This document shows positions 25,481-35,600 of a stretch of 64,000 nt of DNA, in pieces; within the stretch, counting starts at the first letter, position 1, and each line of letters begins with the position of its first letter. The stretch spans positions 124,001-188,000 of the forward strand of contig NZ_SLWY01000007.1 in NCBI RefSeq assembly GCF_004341245.1, read 5' to 3'. The notes under the pieces were generated by a model. That model made no database searches and had not been told where the DNA came from. It saw only the letters and a list, made by a program, of their open reading frames with translations. This DNA is from Plasticicumulans lactativorans. Its GTDB lineage: Bacteria; Pseudomonadota; Gammaproteobacteria; Competibacterales; Competibacteraceae. The position numbers and the translations under genes were made by a program.

Positions 25481-26560
25481 TCAGGACCACAGGGAGCTGC
25501 GGTCCTCGGCGACCGGCGTGGTCGCCCGGCGCGGCCGCGGACGCAGCAGGTAGTAGAGCGCGATGCCGAACAGCAGCAGGAACACGCTGGCGGCCAGCAA
25601 CGGCGGGACGTGCATGCCTTCGCCGGTCGGCAGTTCGCCGAGCGTGGGCGCGCTCGCGTCGAGCCAGTCCGGCAGCTCCATCGCGTGCGGCGAAAAGGGG
25701 GAACCCTCGGGCAGCCAGCTGAGCAGCCAGGCCAGCAGGTATGCCAGTCCCTGCAGCACCCGGAACGCCAGCCACGCCAGCAGTTGCAGCGCCAGCAGCA
25801 CGCCCTGCAGGGCCAGGCGCAGCGCCGGGGCGACGCCGTGGGTGACGAGGAAGGCGATGCCGAAGGTCGCCGCGATCGGCAGCAGCACGCCCAGCAGCCA
25901 GGACGCCGACACCGACTGGCGCACGTCGGCGAAGCGATAGCCGGTCTGGGTGTGCACCAGCGCCACTTCGACCAGTGCCACCGCGACGTAGGCGGTGGTC
26001 AGCCGGCCGAGCGTGGGCGCCAGGGTTCCGGCCAGGCCCCCCGGCAGCACCGCGGCCACGACCGCCAGCACCAGCAACACCGCCAGGCTGCCCAGCAGCC
26101 AGTAGGACAGCTCGACGGCGCTCAGCGGATGCAGGCCGATCCGCAGGCCGCGCACCCAGATCAGGCCGCTCAGCCCCCAGCCGACGACGCGATCGGCGTA
26201 CGTCAGCTGCGGGTCGAGCCGGGTCGGCTGCGTCAGCAGATCGACCCAGGCCGCCGGCGTCCACGGCGCCGACGGCGCGAGGACGTGGTGCAGCCAGGCC
26301 AGCGCGAGGACTCCGGTCAGGGGCATCAGCACGGCACGCGTCCAGCGGTCGGGCCAGGGCAGCACGGCGGCGAGTCGTCCCGCCCAGGCCACGGCGATGC
26401 CGAGGCCCGCCAGCTCGCCCAGCGACGGCGCGACGTGCAGGGTGCCGTCGGCGAACGTCATCGCGCCGATCAGCACGGCGCGCAGGCACAGGGCCTCCAT
26501 CAGCACCTGCCCGGCCGGGGCGACGACGTCACCCGCGCAGGACCAGCGCATCCTGTTCAT
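25481..26560 (-). CDS. polytopic membrane protein of the MoxR-DUF58 operon
   Basis: This 359-residue protein has about eight hydrophobic spans, a run of aliphatic residues in the middle (YWLLGSLAVLLVLAVVAAVL), a periplasmic loop with LPDWLDASAPTLGELP, and a last span near the C-terminus (LLAASVFLLLFGIALYYLL) followed by a basic tail. It has no recognisable enzyme motif. The ATG at 26560 overlaps the preceding DUF58 gene by 32 bp; ATG at 26551 or 26500 are alternatives. By position and topology it corresponds to the transmembrane part of larger DUF4129/transglutaminase proteins found behind MoxR and DUF58 genes. No transglutaminase core is present. Confidence 0.7.
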   Translation of the reverse strand: MNRMRWSCAGDVVAPAGQVLMEALCLRAVLIGAMTFADGTLHVAPSLGELAGLGIAVAWAGRLAAVLPWPDRWTRAVLMPLTGVLALAWLHHVLAPSAPWTPAAWVDLLTQPTRLDPQLTYADRVVGWGLSGLIWVRGLRIGLHPLSAVELSYWLLGSLAVLLVLAVVAAVLPGGLAGTLAPTLGRLTTAYVAVALVEVALVHTQTGYRFADVRQSVSASWLLGVLLPIAATFGIAFLVTHGVAPALRLALQGVLLALQLLAWLAFRVLQGLAYLLAWLLSWLPEGSPFSPHAMELPDWLDASAPTLGELPTGEGMHVPPLLAASVFLLLFGIALYYLLRPRPRRATTPVAEDRSSLWS

Positions 26561-27743
26561 ACCAGCGGGGCGCGTAGGTCGCGCGCCAGACGTCAACGCC
26601 GGGGATCGCCGGTGCGGCGGCATCGGCGGCGGCGACGTGGACCAGCCGCAGCGGCGCGCGCCCGACCAGCGCACGTGCCGCCGCCACCAGTTCCGCCCGC
26701 GGCGCCGCGGTCACGATGAGCACCAGCGCCTCGTTGCCGCACGGCAGCGGCGGCCGCAGCAGGGTTTCGATGCGTACCCCGGGGGCGGCGACCAGACGCG
26801 CCAGCGCCGACGTCAACCGGGCCAGTTGCCGTGCCGTAGCGGCCGGCAGCACCGACAGCGGCGCCTCCGCCAGCGTGCCGTTGCAGCGCAGCCCCACGCT
26901 CCAGCCGGCCTGCAAGGCAGCGGCGGCGATCGAGACGGCGACGCTGATGGCGAACTCCACCTCGTCGGGGTCGTCGTACCCCACCCGCCAGTCACGCCGG
27001 GAGACGTCGAGCACCAGGTCCATGACCGGCGTCAGGCTCGGTTCGAGCTGACGCACCTGCAGCCGGCCGGCACGGGCCGTCGCGCGCCAGTCGATCATGC
27101 GATAGGGGTCACCCGCCACGTAGTGGCGCGCCCCGATCACGCTCATCGGATCGGTGAGGTACGGGTGGCGCGCCGGACGCGGGCCGAGGTTGGGCGGTGG
27201 CCCCGTCCGCTCGATCACCAGCGGGAAGCACTTCGGCGTGACGATCAGCCGTTCGTGCTGCGGCAGGACCCGGCTGCGCCGCACCAGGCCGAGGAAGTCG
27301 CCCGACTCCAGCAGGACGGGGCCGAAACGGTGCTCGCCCCGATGCAGGCAGAGCACCTGCATCCGACGCCGCACGCGCTCGTAGGGCAACAGCGCGAACA
27401 GGCCGTACAGCGAGCGGAACGGGCTGCTGCCGGCGGGGTAGAGCAGGCCGCCCTCGATCGGCAGCGTGGGGGGCACGTCGTCCGACACGCGCAGCCAGGC
27501 GAGCGGGATCGGCTTGAGGTTCCTCACCTCGGTGATCAGTTCGACGCGCTCGCCGAACAGCGCCCGGTGGGCCGACAGGTGCCGCTCGTAGACGACGCCC
27601 GCCAGGCACCAGCGGCGCGTCACCACGATCGCCGCGGAGATCAGCAGGGCCAGGGTGCTGGCGAACGTCACCGGCTCGGCGTGGAACCACAGCGCCGTCG
27701 CGTCGATCAGCAGCAAGGCCCCCAGCCACAGCCCGTCAAGCAT
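26529..27743 (-). CDS. DUF58 domain protein
   Basis: This 404-residue protein has two N-terminal hydrophobic segments (LWLGALLLIDATALWFH; TLALLISAAIVVTRRW) and a DUF58 region whose signature appears as YVAGDPYRMIDWRATARAGR, followed by a von Willebrand A-like fold (VMDLVLDVSRRDWRVGYDD). DUF58 proteins almost always sit next to MoxR ATPases and may act as substrate or adaptor with a metal-binding-like site. It overlaps moxR by 8 bp and the next gene by 32 bp, so the three are translated as a unit. Confidence 0.9.
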   Translation of the reverse strand: MLDGLWLGALLLIDATALWFHAEPVTFASTLALLISAAIVVTRRWCLAGVVYERHLSAHRALFGERVELITEVRNLKPIPLAWLRVSDDVPPTLPIEGGLLYPAGSSPFRSLYGLFALLPYERVRRRMQVLCLHRGEHRFGPVLLESGDFLGLVRRSRVLPQHERLIVTPKCFPLVIERTGPPPNLGPRPARHPYLTDPMSVIGARHYVAGDPYRMIDWRATARAGRLQVRQLEPSLTPVMDLVLDVSRRDWRVGYDDPDEVEFAISVAVSIAAAALQAGWSVGLRCNGTLAEAPLSVLPAATARQLARLTSALARLVAAPGVRIETLLRPPLPCGNEALVLIVTAAPRAELVAAARALVGRAPLRLVHVAAADAAAPAIPGVDVWRATYAPRWYEQDALVLRG

Positions 27744-28719
27744 GCGACGCTCCCCGCACCGCGTCCGCCTCGACCGGCACCGGCGTCGCCGCGAGGATCT
27801 CCGTAAGCAGCGCGCGCACCGAGCGCTCCTTCAGCCGCGCCTCGGTGGCCAGGACGATCCGGTGTTCCAGCACCGGCAGGAGCAGGTCCTTGATGTCGTC
27901 CGGCTCGACGTAATCGCGCCCGCGCAGGCAGGCGAGCGCGCGGCAGGCCCGCAGCAGCACCACGGCGGCGCGCGGGCTGGCACCGAGCGCGATCTGCGCA
28001 TGCGTGCGGGTCGCCCGGATCAGTGCGAGCAGGTAACGGCGCACGTCGTCGACCACGCGGACCCCGTCGACCTGCGCCCCCAGGCTGCGCAGCTCCGCCA
28101 CGCCCAGCACCGGCGCGAGCGTCGCCGGCGCCCCGCCGTCGCCCGCCAGGATCAGCGCCTCCTCGGCCTCGTCCGGATAGCCCTGGCTGATGCGCAGCAT
28201 GAAGCGGTCGAGCTGCGCTTCGGGCAGCGGGAAGGTGCCCTGGAACTCCACCGGGTTCTGCGTCGCCAGCACGATGAAAGGCGGCTCCAGCGGGCGCGTC
28301 ACCCCGTCGACGGTGACCTGCCGCTCCTCCATGGCTTCGAGCATCGCCGCCTGCGTGCGCGGCGTGGCCCGGTTCACCTCGTCCACCAGCACCACCTGGC
28401 TGAAGAGCGGGCCGGGGCGGAACACGAACTCCGCACGGGATTGATCGAACACCAGCGAACCCGTGACATCCGCGGGCAGCAGGTCCGGGGTGAACTGGAT
28501 GCGCTTGAAGCCGAGCCCCAGTACCCGCGCGAAGGATTTGGCCATCAGCGTCTTGCCGGTACCGGGCACGTCTTCGAGCAGCACGTGCCCGCCCGCCAGC
28601 AGGGCGCACAACAGCAGCTCCAGCGCCCCTTCCCGGCCGATCACGGCCTTGCCGACTTCACGCTGCAGCCGGCGCAGCAGCGCAGGCCCGCTGACCAGCC
28701 CGTCGTCATCACCACCCAT
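27736..28719 (-). CDS. MoxR-family AAA+ ATPase
   Basis: This 327-residue AAA+ protein has Walker A VPGTGKTLMAKSFA (about residues 51-64), Walker B QVVLVDEVNRATPRTQ, sensor 1 FIVLATQNPVEFQGTFPLPE and sensor 2 region ASPRAAVVLLRACRALA. MoxR ATPases act as chaperones for assembly of metal- or cofactor-containing or membrane protein complexes, usually with a DUF58 partner as here. The start ATG is at 28719, 32 bp after DUF190; a longer upstream frame would overlap DUF190 and is rejected. Confidence 0.93.
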   Translation of the reverse strand: MGGDDDGLVSGPALLRRLQREVGKAVIGREGALELLLCALLAGGHVLLEDVPGTGKTLMAKSFARVLGLGFKRIQFTPDLLPADVTGSLVFDQSRAEFVFRPGPLFSQVVLVDEVNRATPRTQAAMLEAMEERQVTVDGVTRPLEPPFIVLATQNPVEFQGTFPLPEAQLDRFMLRISQGYPDEAEEALILAGDGGAPATLAPVLGVAELRSLGAQVDGVRVVDDVRRYLLALIRATRTHAQIALGASPRAAVVLLRACRALACLRGRDYVEPDDIKDLLLPVLEHRIVLATEARLKERSVRALLTEILAATPVPVEADAVRGASHA

Positions 28720-28751
28720 GGGCCGACCTCCCCGTGCCCCGGCCGCCGACG

Positions 28752-29114
28752 TCAGGGACGCGGTCCGGAGGCGAAATCGCCGTCGCCGTTGAGCACGCCG
28801 TATTCCACCGGCTCGCGGGTGTAGAACAGCGACACGCGCTCGTGCTGCAGCATCGCCCAGAGCCGGGCCTCCTCCTCGGCGTCGACCACGAAGGCGATGG
28901 CCATCGGCAGGTCGCCGGCCAGTTCGAAGAAGCTCGCCTCGTGCAGGTGATGGCGTCGACCGAAGCCCGCGGTGGCGCGGAACGCCGAGCCGCCGTGCAG
29001 GCCGAGCTTCAGCGCCCGCTCGAGCAGCCACTCATAGGCGAGCACGCCGTGCAGACGACGGCTCTCCGGAACGTAAAAGGTCAGGCGGGTACCACTCAGG
29101 CGTCGATCGCTCAC
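28752..29114 (-). CDS. DUF190 family protein
   Basis: This 120-residue cytoplasmic protein matches DUF190: GTRLTFYVPESRRLHGVLAY, then ALKLGLHGGSAFRATAGFGR, and PMAIAFVVDAEEEARLWAML. This small alpha/beta, PII-like family is repeatedly found next to crcB and is probably a regulator or accessory of fluoride export; the mechanism is unknown. It lies 25 bp behind crcB and should be under the same riboswitch. GGAGGAATG is seen near the start. Confidence 0.85.
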   Translation of the reverse strand: MSDRRLSGTRLTFYVPESRRLHGVLAYEWLLERALKLGLHGGSAFRATAGFGRRHHLHEASFFELAGDLPMAIAFVVDAEEEARLWAMLQHERVSLFYTREPVEYGVLNGDGDFASGPRP

Positions 29115-29139
29115 GGTTGCATTCCTCCGGGACGGTGGC

Positions 29140-29535
29140 TCAGGTCCGCCACCCGTACAGGGTGACGCGGATGGTGAAGATGCCGAGCGCGGTCATCGCG
29201 AACGAGCCGAGCACGTGGGCGGCGACGGCCGCCGCCGCCCAGGCGAACTCGTGGCGCAGGATCAGCGTGACGATCTCGGCGGAAAACGTCGAAAAGGTCG
29301 TCAGACCGCCGAGGAAGCCGGTCGCGACCAGCAGGCGGGTCTCGGGCGGCAGCGCCTGGAAGTGCTCGAAGAAGCCGAGGGTCAGGCCCATCAGGTAGCC
29401 GCCGAGCAGGTTGGCGGCGAGCGTGCCGAACGGCAGGGTCGGGAACAGCGGGTTGAGCTGCAGGCCCAGCCACCAGCGCAGCCAGGCGCCGCTCGCGGCA
29501 CCGATGCCGACGGCAAGAAATCCGTAAAGCCCCAT
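29140..29535 (-). CDS. crcB: fluoride channel/exporter CrcB (Fluc)
   Basis: This 131-residue membrane protein has four spans. [16 protein letters not shown] carries the pore asparagine, [20 protein letters not shown] carries the conserved TTFSTF motif with the phenylalanine box and central sodium site, and the N-terminal [15 protein letters not shown] has the conserved Gly-Arg. Fluc channels form antiparallel dimers that let fluoride leave the cytoplasm. A fluoride riboswitch lies about 100 nt upstream of the ATG, so expression should be induced by fluoride. Downstream follow DUF190 and the MoxR cluster on the same strand. Confidence 0.96.
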   Translation of the reverse strand: MGLYGFLAVGIGAASGAWLRWWLGLQLNPLFPTLPFGTLAANLLGGYLMGLTLGFFEHFQALPPETRLLVATGFLGGLTTFSTFSAEIVTLILRHEFAWAAAAVAAHVLGSFAMTALGIFTIRVTLYGWRT

Positions 29536-29613
29536 GGCGACCTCGTCGAGGTGGGGGACGGGGCCGGACGGGTGCGGGTGGGCAGGCTGAGGCGGAAAGC
29601 GGCTTCAGGATAC

Positions 29614-29649
29614 GCCTACACCTTCCCCGATCCGGGAACGCGTGTAGGC
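29614..29649 (-). terminator. expression-platform hairpin of the crcB riboswitch
   Basis: On the minus strand GCCTACAC and GTGTAGGC form an outer stem and TTCCC/GGGAA an inner stem. The left outer arm is the last part of the conserved aptamer motif, so the hairpin and folded aptamer compete. This is the expected arrangement for a fluoride switch. The following bases lack a strong U-run, so whether it terminates or blocks by another route is unsure. Confidence 0.6.
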
Positions 29650-29695
29650 ATCATCAGCCACGAGGGCGGTTCGAGGAGGAATGCCATCTCCTGTC
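29642..29695 (-). promoter_or_regulatory. fluoride riboswitch (crcB motif) aptamer
   Basis: Read on the minus strand, the interval contains GGAGATGGCATTCCTCC, then AACCGCC, then GGCTGATGATGCCTAC, in the order and spacing of the crcB RNA motif. The first and last blocks are the invariant core of the fluoride aptamer, close to the Pseudomonas syringae example as I remember it. It lies about 107 nt before crcB in the leader of the crcB-DUF190 run, so fluoride binding should raise their expression. Confidence 0.95.
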
Positions 29696-29700
29696 TTTAC

Positions 29701-29729
29701 AGCGTATCGGCCACCCGGCCCACATACAA
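29701..29729 (-). promoter_or_regulatory. sigma-70-like promoter of the crcB leader
   Basis: On the minus strand TTGTAT (29729-29724) and TACGCT (29706-29701) are separated by exactly 17 bp, a plausible -35/-10 pair. The predicted start would be within a few bases of the riboswitch 5' end, which supports it. Confidence 0.6.
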
Positions 29730-29894
29730 GGCACGACGCCACGATCGCGACCCGCACCACGACCTCGCCGCCTCGCTGTCCCGAACGGATGCCTGCCCGG
29801 TGTGCCGGGGGTCGCACGGACCTGGCGCGAGACGCTGGCCTGGCTGCAGACGGCGGCCAAGCGGGGAGACGATGGGGGCCGCCGACCGTCGCCC

Positions 29895-30686
29895 TCAGCG
29901 AACGGCCGCGCGCCGGCGGACGGCGCGCAGCGCGAGGGCGCCGATGCCGAGCAGCGCCAGCCCACCGGGCTCGGGCAGTTCGGTGGGCACCGACGGTAGC
30001 AGCGGGTCGTCCGGAAACTCGAACGAACCCACCGAGGTCTGGAACTTGATCGCGAACAGCGACAGCACGAGGTTCTCCGGCGTGCCGTCGTCGTTCGCGT
30101 CGAAATCGCCGCGGAGCTTCAGCGTCAGGGTGTCATGCCCGCCGGCGGCGAGCCCGTCCTTGATCTTGCCGCCACTGCAGCCGTTGGCGGCATAGAGGCA
30201 GACATCGATCCCCTTGAATCCACCCGGGAAGGTCTGCTGCGGATCGCTGCCGGCGACGATGCCGTCGAAGAAACCACCCGACGCGAGGTAGCTGCCCTGG
30301 GCATCCGGGCTGATGCCGAGGCCGATGCTCATGATCGACGCCTGCAGCGCGGTCGAGGTGGTGTTGCGGATCGCGACGTCGAACACCGCGGTGTCGGCGG
30401 TGAGGGAGCGCAGCGTGAAATCGGCCTCGGCGCTGATCGTGCCGGGCAACGACGTACCTCCCGCCTGCGCCTGCTGCGCAGGGGTGAGGTGCCAGAGCGC
30501 GCCGTAGGTACTGCCGACATCGGCAGCCGAGAAGGTCACCACCGGCACGCTGGTGAAGATGGAGGGACTGCCGACGGTCTGCCCGGCGGGCAGGGGTTCG
30601 AAGGCGATCTGCAGGGCCTGCGCCTGCGACGTCGCCAGCACGGCGAGGGCGCCGGCGAGAATGGATCCGAGGGCATTCCGGTTCAT
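29895..30686 (-). CDS. PEP-CTERM sorted exported protein
   Basis: This 263-residue exported protein has a signal peptide (MNRNALGSILAGALAVLATS, ending SQAQA), a Ser/Thr/Gly-rich beta-type middle with Asp-rich segment GDFDANDDGTPENL, and a C-terminal PEP-CTERM tail: LPEPGGLALLGIGALALRAV followed by basic residues. Such tails are recognised by exosortase in the inner membrane. No exosortase gene is in the window, so it must be elsewhere. The ATG at 30686 matches the signal peptide; a longer frame upstream is rejected. The function of the mature domain is unknown. Confidence 0.88.
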   Translation of the reverse strand: MNRNALGSILAGALAVLATSQAQALQIAFEPLPAGQTVGSPSIFTSVPVVTFSAADVGSTYGALWHLTPAQQAQAGGTSLPGTISAEADFTLRSLTADTAVFDVAIRNTTSTALQASIMSIGLGISPDAQGSYLASGGFFDGIVAGSDPQQTFPGGFKGIDVCLYAANGCSGGKIKDGLAAGGHDTLTLKLRGDFDANDDGTPENLVLSLFAIKFQTSVGSFEFPDDPLLPSVPTELPEPGGLALLGIGALALRAVRRRAAVR

Positions 30687-31023
30687 GGTCGTTTGATCTC
30701 GACGGTTCTGTTCGGGGGAGAAGTGCCCGCAGCCGCAGCGCGGGTGGAAAACGGCGGGCGCGAAGACGCACGACCGATGCCTGCAGTGTGCCCGGCGCGC
30801 CGCGCGGCGCCTGTGAACAAGGGTCAGGCCAGCGGCATGGCGATGCACCGCCAATGCACGTGCGCATGGCGCGGAGCGCGGCGCTCGCGTACCATGTGCA
30901 CATGCAGCATCGCCCCCCGGTCTCGGCGCCACTGCCCTTGTCCATCAACCCCCTGTGTATCCGCCTGAGACGGGCGCCGCCATGGCGACAGGCGAAATCG
31001 CGACCGCTTTTCCCGGAGCCTCA
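30687..31023. other. divergent intergenic region, no gene seen
   Basis: This interval separates the PEP-CTERM gene (minus) from rhlE (plus). Short frames here lack ribosome sites and similarity. It must hold both promoters, but I could not pick convincing -35/-10 pairs. GGAG at 31015 serves rhlE. Confidence 0.6.
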
Positions 31024-32589
31024 ATGTCCTTCGCTTCCCTCGGCCTGTCCGACGACATCGTCCGCGCCGTCACCGAACACGGCTACACCGTTCCCACGCC
31101 GATCCAGGTCCAGGCCATCCCCGCGGTGCTGTCGGGCGGCGACCTGCTCGCCGGCGCGCAGACCGGCACCGGCAAGACCGCCGGCTTCACGCTGCCGATC
31201 CTGCAGCGTCTGTCCACCCACCGCCCGACGCACCCGGGCGCCAAGGCGCCGATCCGTGCGCTGGTCCTCACCCCCACGCGCGAACTCGCCGCGCAGGTCG
31301 AGGAGAGCGTGCGCACCTACGGCAAGCACGTGAAGCTCAGCTCGATGGTGATGTTCGGCGGTGTCGGCATGAACCCGCAGCTCGAACGCCTGAAGCGGCG
31401 CGTCGACATCCTCGTCGCCACCCCCGGGCGCCTGCTCGACCACGCCCAGCAGGGCTCGGTCGACCTCGGCCACGTCGAGATCCTGGTGCTCGACGAAGCC
31501 GACCGCATGCTCGACATGGGCTTCATCCACGACATCAAGAAGGTGCTCGCGCTGCTGCCGAAGCAGCGCCAGAACCTGCTGTTCTCGGCCACCTTCTCCG
31601 ACGAGATCAAGGCGCTCGCCGACCGCCTGCTGAACGCGCCGGCGCTGATCGAGGTCGCGCGGCGCAACGCCACCGCCGACACCGTCGCGCAGAAGGTCCA
31701 CCTGGTCGACCGCGAGCGCAAACGCGAACTGCTCGCGCACCTGATCAAGGCCCATGACTGGCACCAGGTGCTGGTGTTCACGCGCACCAAGCACGGCGCC
31801 AACCGCCTCGCCGAGCAGCTCGAAAAGAGCGGCATCCCGGCGCTCGCGATCCATGGCAACAAGAGCCAGAACGCGCGCACCAAGGCGCTCGCCGAGTTCA
31901 AGGCCGGCACCCTGCCGGTGCTGGTGGCGACCGACATCGCCGCGCGCGGCATCGACATCAGCGAGCTGCCGCACGTGGTCAACTTCGAGCTGCCGAACGT
32001 GCCCGAGGACTACGTGCACCGCATCGGCCGCACCGGCCGCGCCGGCGCCGAGGGCGAGGCGGTGTCGCTGGTGTGCGTCGACGAGGCCAAGCTGCTCGCC
32101 GACATCGAGCGGCTGATCAAGCGCCCGCTGCCGAAGGAGATCGTGCCCGGCTTCGAGCCCGACCCGAGCATCAAGCCCGAGCCGATCCCGAACGGCCGCA
32201 ACCGCCACCTGTTCGTCAACGAGCGCCCGGCGCAGGGCCGCAGCCAGCCCGGCGCCCGCCCGCCGCGCGCCGACGCCGCGCGCAGCGGCGCCCCGCGTGG
32301 CGACGGCGCCCGTCCCGGCGGAGCGCGCAGCGGCAACGGTGCCCGCCCTGCCAGCGGCAACGGCGCCCGCCCCGCCGGCGGCAACGGCCAGCGCCCCGCC
32401 GGCGGCAGCGGCGCCGGGCGCGGCCCGCAGAGCGGCAGCGGCCGCAGCGCGCAGCCGCGCGGCGAGGCCAACGGCAACGTCGTCCGCCCGACGGGCGGTC
32501 CGCGTCGCGCCGGCGCCGGCGGCGAGGCCAACGGCAATCGCGCGCCAGCGCCGCGCCCGGCCGACCGCGAGCCCAACGGCAACCGCTGA
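31024..32589 (+). CDS. rhlE: DEAD-box ATP-dependent RNA helicase, RhlE type
   Basis: This 521-residue helicase has the Q motif ([20 protein letters not shown]...PTPIQ), motif [14 protein letters not shown], Ia [46 protein letters not shown] and [12 protein letters not shown]. The C-terminal about 140 residues are a low-complexity Gly/Asn/Arg/Pro tail with repeated NGARP and GGNG units, an RGG-like RNA-binding extension. RhlE helicases remodel ribosome precursors and mRNA. The ATG at 31024 has GGAG five bases upstream and starts the conserved Q-motif flank; the longer GTG start is rejected. A clear terminator follows. Confidence 0.95.
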   Translation: MSFASLGLSDDIVRAVTEHGYTVPTPIQVQAIPAVLSGGDLLAGAQTGTGKTAGFTLPILQRLSTHRPTHPGAKAPIRALVLTPTRELAAQVEESVRTYGKHVKLSSMVMFGGVGMNPQLERLKRRVDILVATPGRLLDHAQQGSVDLGHVEILVLDEADRMLDMGFIHDIKKVLALLPKQRQNLLFSATFSDEIKALADRLLNAPALIEVARRNATADTVAQKVHLVDRERKRELLAHLIKAHDWHQVLVFTRTKHGANRLAEQLEKSGIPALAIHGNKSQNARTKALAEFKAGTLPVLVATDIAARGIDISELPHVVNFELPNVPEDYVHRIGRTGRAGAEGEAVSLVCVDEAKLLADIERLIKRPLPKEIVPGFEPDPSIKPEPIPNGRNRHLFVNERPAQGRSQPGARPPRADAARSGAPRGDGARPGGARSGNGARPASGNGARPAGGNGQRPAGGSGAGRGPQSGSGRSAQPRGEANGNVVRPTGGPRRAGAGGEANGNRAPAPRPADREPNGNR

Positions 32590-32621
32590 GCCCCGACGGC
32601 CCCGACGGCCCCGGCTCGACC

Positions 32622-32657
32622 ACGCCCCGCCCGGCAGGCCGCCGGGCGGGGCGTTTG
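32622..32657 (+). terminator. intrinsic terminator after rhlE
   Basis: A perfect 14-bp stem (ACGCCCCGCCCGGC at 32622-32635 with its complement at 32641-32654) with loop aggcc is followed by T residues, 32 bp after the rhlE stop. It lies between convergent genes and may serve both. Confidence 0.85.
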
Positions 32658-32670
32658 CATTCATGGCGGC

Positions 32671-35600
32671 TCAGCGGATCGCGACGCCTTCGCTGAGCTG
32701 CAGGAAGCGGCGCACCGCCTCGGCGCCCGGCGGCCAGGGCAGGTCGGGGAAGCGCGTGCGGTGCTCACGCACGACGTCGAGGTAGGCGCCGCCCTCGGTC
32801 GGATCGGCTGCGGCGATCGCGGCGACGACGGCCGCCGCGTCGGCGAGCCCGGCGCCGTCGTTCCGCAGGCGCTCCGGGGCGACCAGTTGCACCGCGCCCA
32901 GCGCGACCAGGACCGGCTCGGGCAGTTCGCTCCCGGCCGCTGGCGTCGGTGCGGGGGCGTGCAGCAGCGCGCGCAGCAGGCGCTCGACCCCTCCCGGGTC
33001 GGTCTGCGGCGGACGCTGGCGCATCGCGACGTAGCGCACCCTGTTCTGGTAGCGCTTCAGCTCGCGCGGGCTGACCCGCCGCGCGTGCAGCAGGTAGCGG
33101 TACCACACGTCGAGCGCCTCGCTGAAGCGCGGCGAATCGCGCACCACGATGTCGGGCCGGCGCAGCAGCACCATCAGCAGCCCGAGCACGAGCAGCCCCC
33201 CCGCGGTGCCGGCGACCGGCAGCAGCGGCACCGCGCCGCTCTGCCCCAGCACCGAACCGCCGCTGCGCACCTCCCGGCTCCGCCCCGGCGCCGCGGCCGT
33301 TGCCGGCGCGGCGGTGGGTGTCGCGACCGTGCCGGCGGCCGGCGTGGCCGTGGGGGCCGGCGCCAGCGGCAGGTCGGGCGTGTGCCCGGCCAGCCACAGC
33401 CCGACCGTGGCGGCGCCCGCCAGGCAGGTGAGCCAGGCGACGGCGCGCACGCCGCTGCGCAGCCATTGCAGCCGGCGTTCGCCGCGCGCCTGCCCGGCCG
33501 CGTCCGCCGCCCCGTCGCCGCCCGGCGCGCGCGCCAGCAGCGCGCGGCTCGCCTCGGGCCGGCTGCGGTCGAGCGTCGGCACCGGCACCTCGATGTTCAC
33601 CAGCTTCTTCAGGTAGTCGCTGGCGTAGCGGCGGCGCTTGGCGCGCGCCTCGTCCTCGGCACTCGCGCCGCCGGACGCCCGGGTGAGCACACCGCCCGCC
33701 GCCACCGGCACCGCCGCGGCTGCGGGGGTGGCGCCCGGCGCGCTCTGCTCGGCGAGTTCCTGCGCCAGCTCGCGGAACGCCAGCCCGAGCGACGCCTGCA
33801 CCTTCTCCAGGTCGATGCCGAGCACGACGTAGCAGTCGCCCGACGACACCAGGAAGTTGATGGCCTCCAGCACCTCGAGCACGTGCGCCGGCTGGCAGCG
33901 GTCGAGATCGTCGATCAGGATCAGCATCGTGCGCGGTGCCAGCGCCTGCGTGACCTCGCGGAACTCCTGCTGGAAGCGGTAGCGGAAGCTCGTCTGCGCG
34001 CCGAGCTCGCGCACGCTGGCCTTGTCGGTGACGCTGGCGAGCAGCGCCTCGGGCTTCACGCCGAACGCGCGCACCGCCTTCATCACCCCCTGCAGCCCGG
34101 CCAGCGCCGCGCCGAAGGCCGCGAACCCCTCGATGCGTCCGGCGAGTGCGGCGAGCACGTCGACCACGCCGCCGCTCGCGTAGGTGGGCGCGAGCCCCCT
34201 GGCGAAGTCCAGCGCGCGCACGAAGCGCTGCGGGAAATCGTGCAGGAAGTAGGCACCGGCCCAGCTCACCAGCAGCAGCGTCAGCGCCGCCCCCAGCCAG
34301 TGCCGGCCGGAGCGGATGCGCATCAGGCGCAGGCGGAAGCGCAGCCCGTCCGCGCTCAGCGCGGGCGGCACGGCCTGGCGGCGGATGCCGTCGACCAGCG
34401 CGGCGAGCAGGTGCTCCTCCTTCTGGTGGTGCCAGGCGTTGAACCACACCGCGCGCACCCCGTAGCGCCCGAGTTCGCCGCGCAGCAGGTTCATCAGCGA
34501 ACTCTTGCCGGTGCCCCAGTTGCCGGTGATGGCGAGCGTCAGCGGCGGCGTGGTGTGCTCGTTGCGCAGGAACAGCGCGAGCCCCTGCGCCAGCGCGCCG
34601 AAGGCGAGCACGTCGGCCTCGCCGGGTTCGAGCGGCTTGTCGGAGGCCGGCGCATCGGCCACCGAGGGCGCCGGTGCGTACTCGGCCGCGGGGCGGCCGC
34701 CGGCCACCAGCAGCAGGCCGATGCCCGCCGCCCAGCACAGGTACAGCCAGGGCGCCGGGTAGCGCGCGTAGGCCGGCCAGTCGCGCAGCGCCGCGTCGGC
34801 GTTCAGCTCGCCGCCGCGCCAGGTGGCGCCGCCGTCGTCGGTGGCGAGCAGCGTGCCGGCGACGCCCGGCACCCAGCCGCGACGGGCATCGGCGAAGGCC
34901 GGCCAGTAGAGGAAGCGCGCGCTGCCACTCGCCTGCGGCCGCCAGCTCGCCCCGCCGTCGTCGGTCGCGAGGATCGTGCCGGCCTCGCCCATCGCCCAGC
35001 CGTGGCGGCCGTCGGCGTCGACGTGCACCGCCACCAGGTCGACCTGCGTGCCGCTCGCCTGCGCGCGCCAGCTCACGCCGCCGTCGTCGCTGGCGAGCAG
35101 CGTGCCCTCGGCGCCGGCCACCCAGCCATGGAGGCCGTCGGCGGCGAACTGCACCGCGCCGAGGTCGGCCCGCGTGCCGCTCGCCCGCGCGCGCCAGCTC
35201 GCGCCGCCGTCGGCGGTCGCGAGCAGCGTGCCGCCGTCACCCGCCGCCCAGCCGCGGCGGTCGTCGGCGGCGAAGTGGACGTCGTAGAGCGCGGCCGTGG
35301 TGCCGCTCGCCTGCGGCTGCCAGCTCGCGCCGCCGTCGGCGCTCGCAACGATCACGCCCTCGCGCCCGACCGCCCAGCCGCGGCGGCCGTCGGCGGCGAG
35401 GTGGAGCGCCAGCAGGTCGTGCTCGGTACCGCTCGCCTGCGCACGCCAGCTCGCGCCGCCGTCGTCGCTGGCGAGCAGCGTGCCGGCGGCGCCGACGATC
35501 CAGCCGCGGCGCTCGCCGGCGAGGAAGCGCACCGCGCCGAGGTGCGCCCGCGTGCCGCTCGCCTGCGGCTGCCAGCTCGCGCCGCCGTCGGCGCTCGTGA

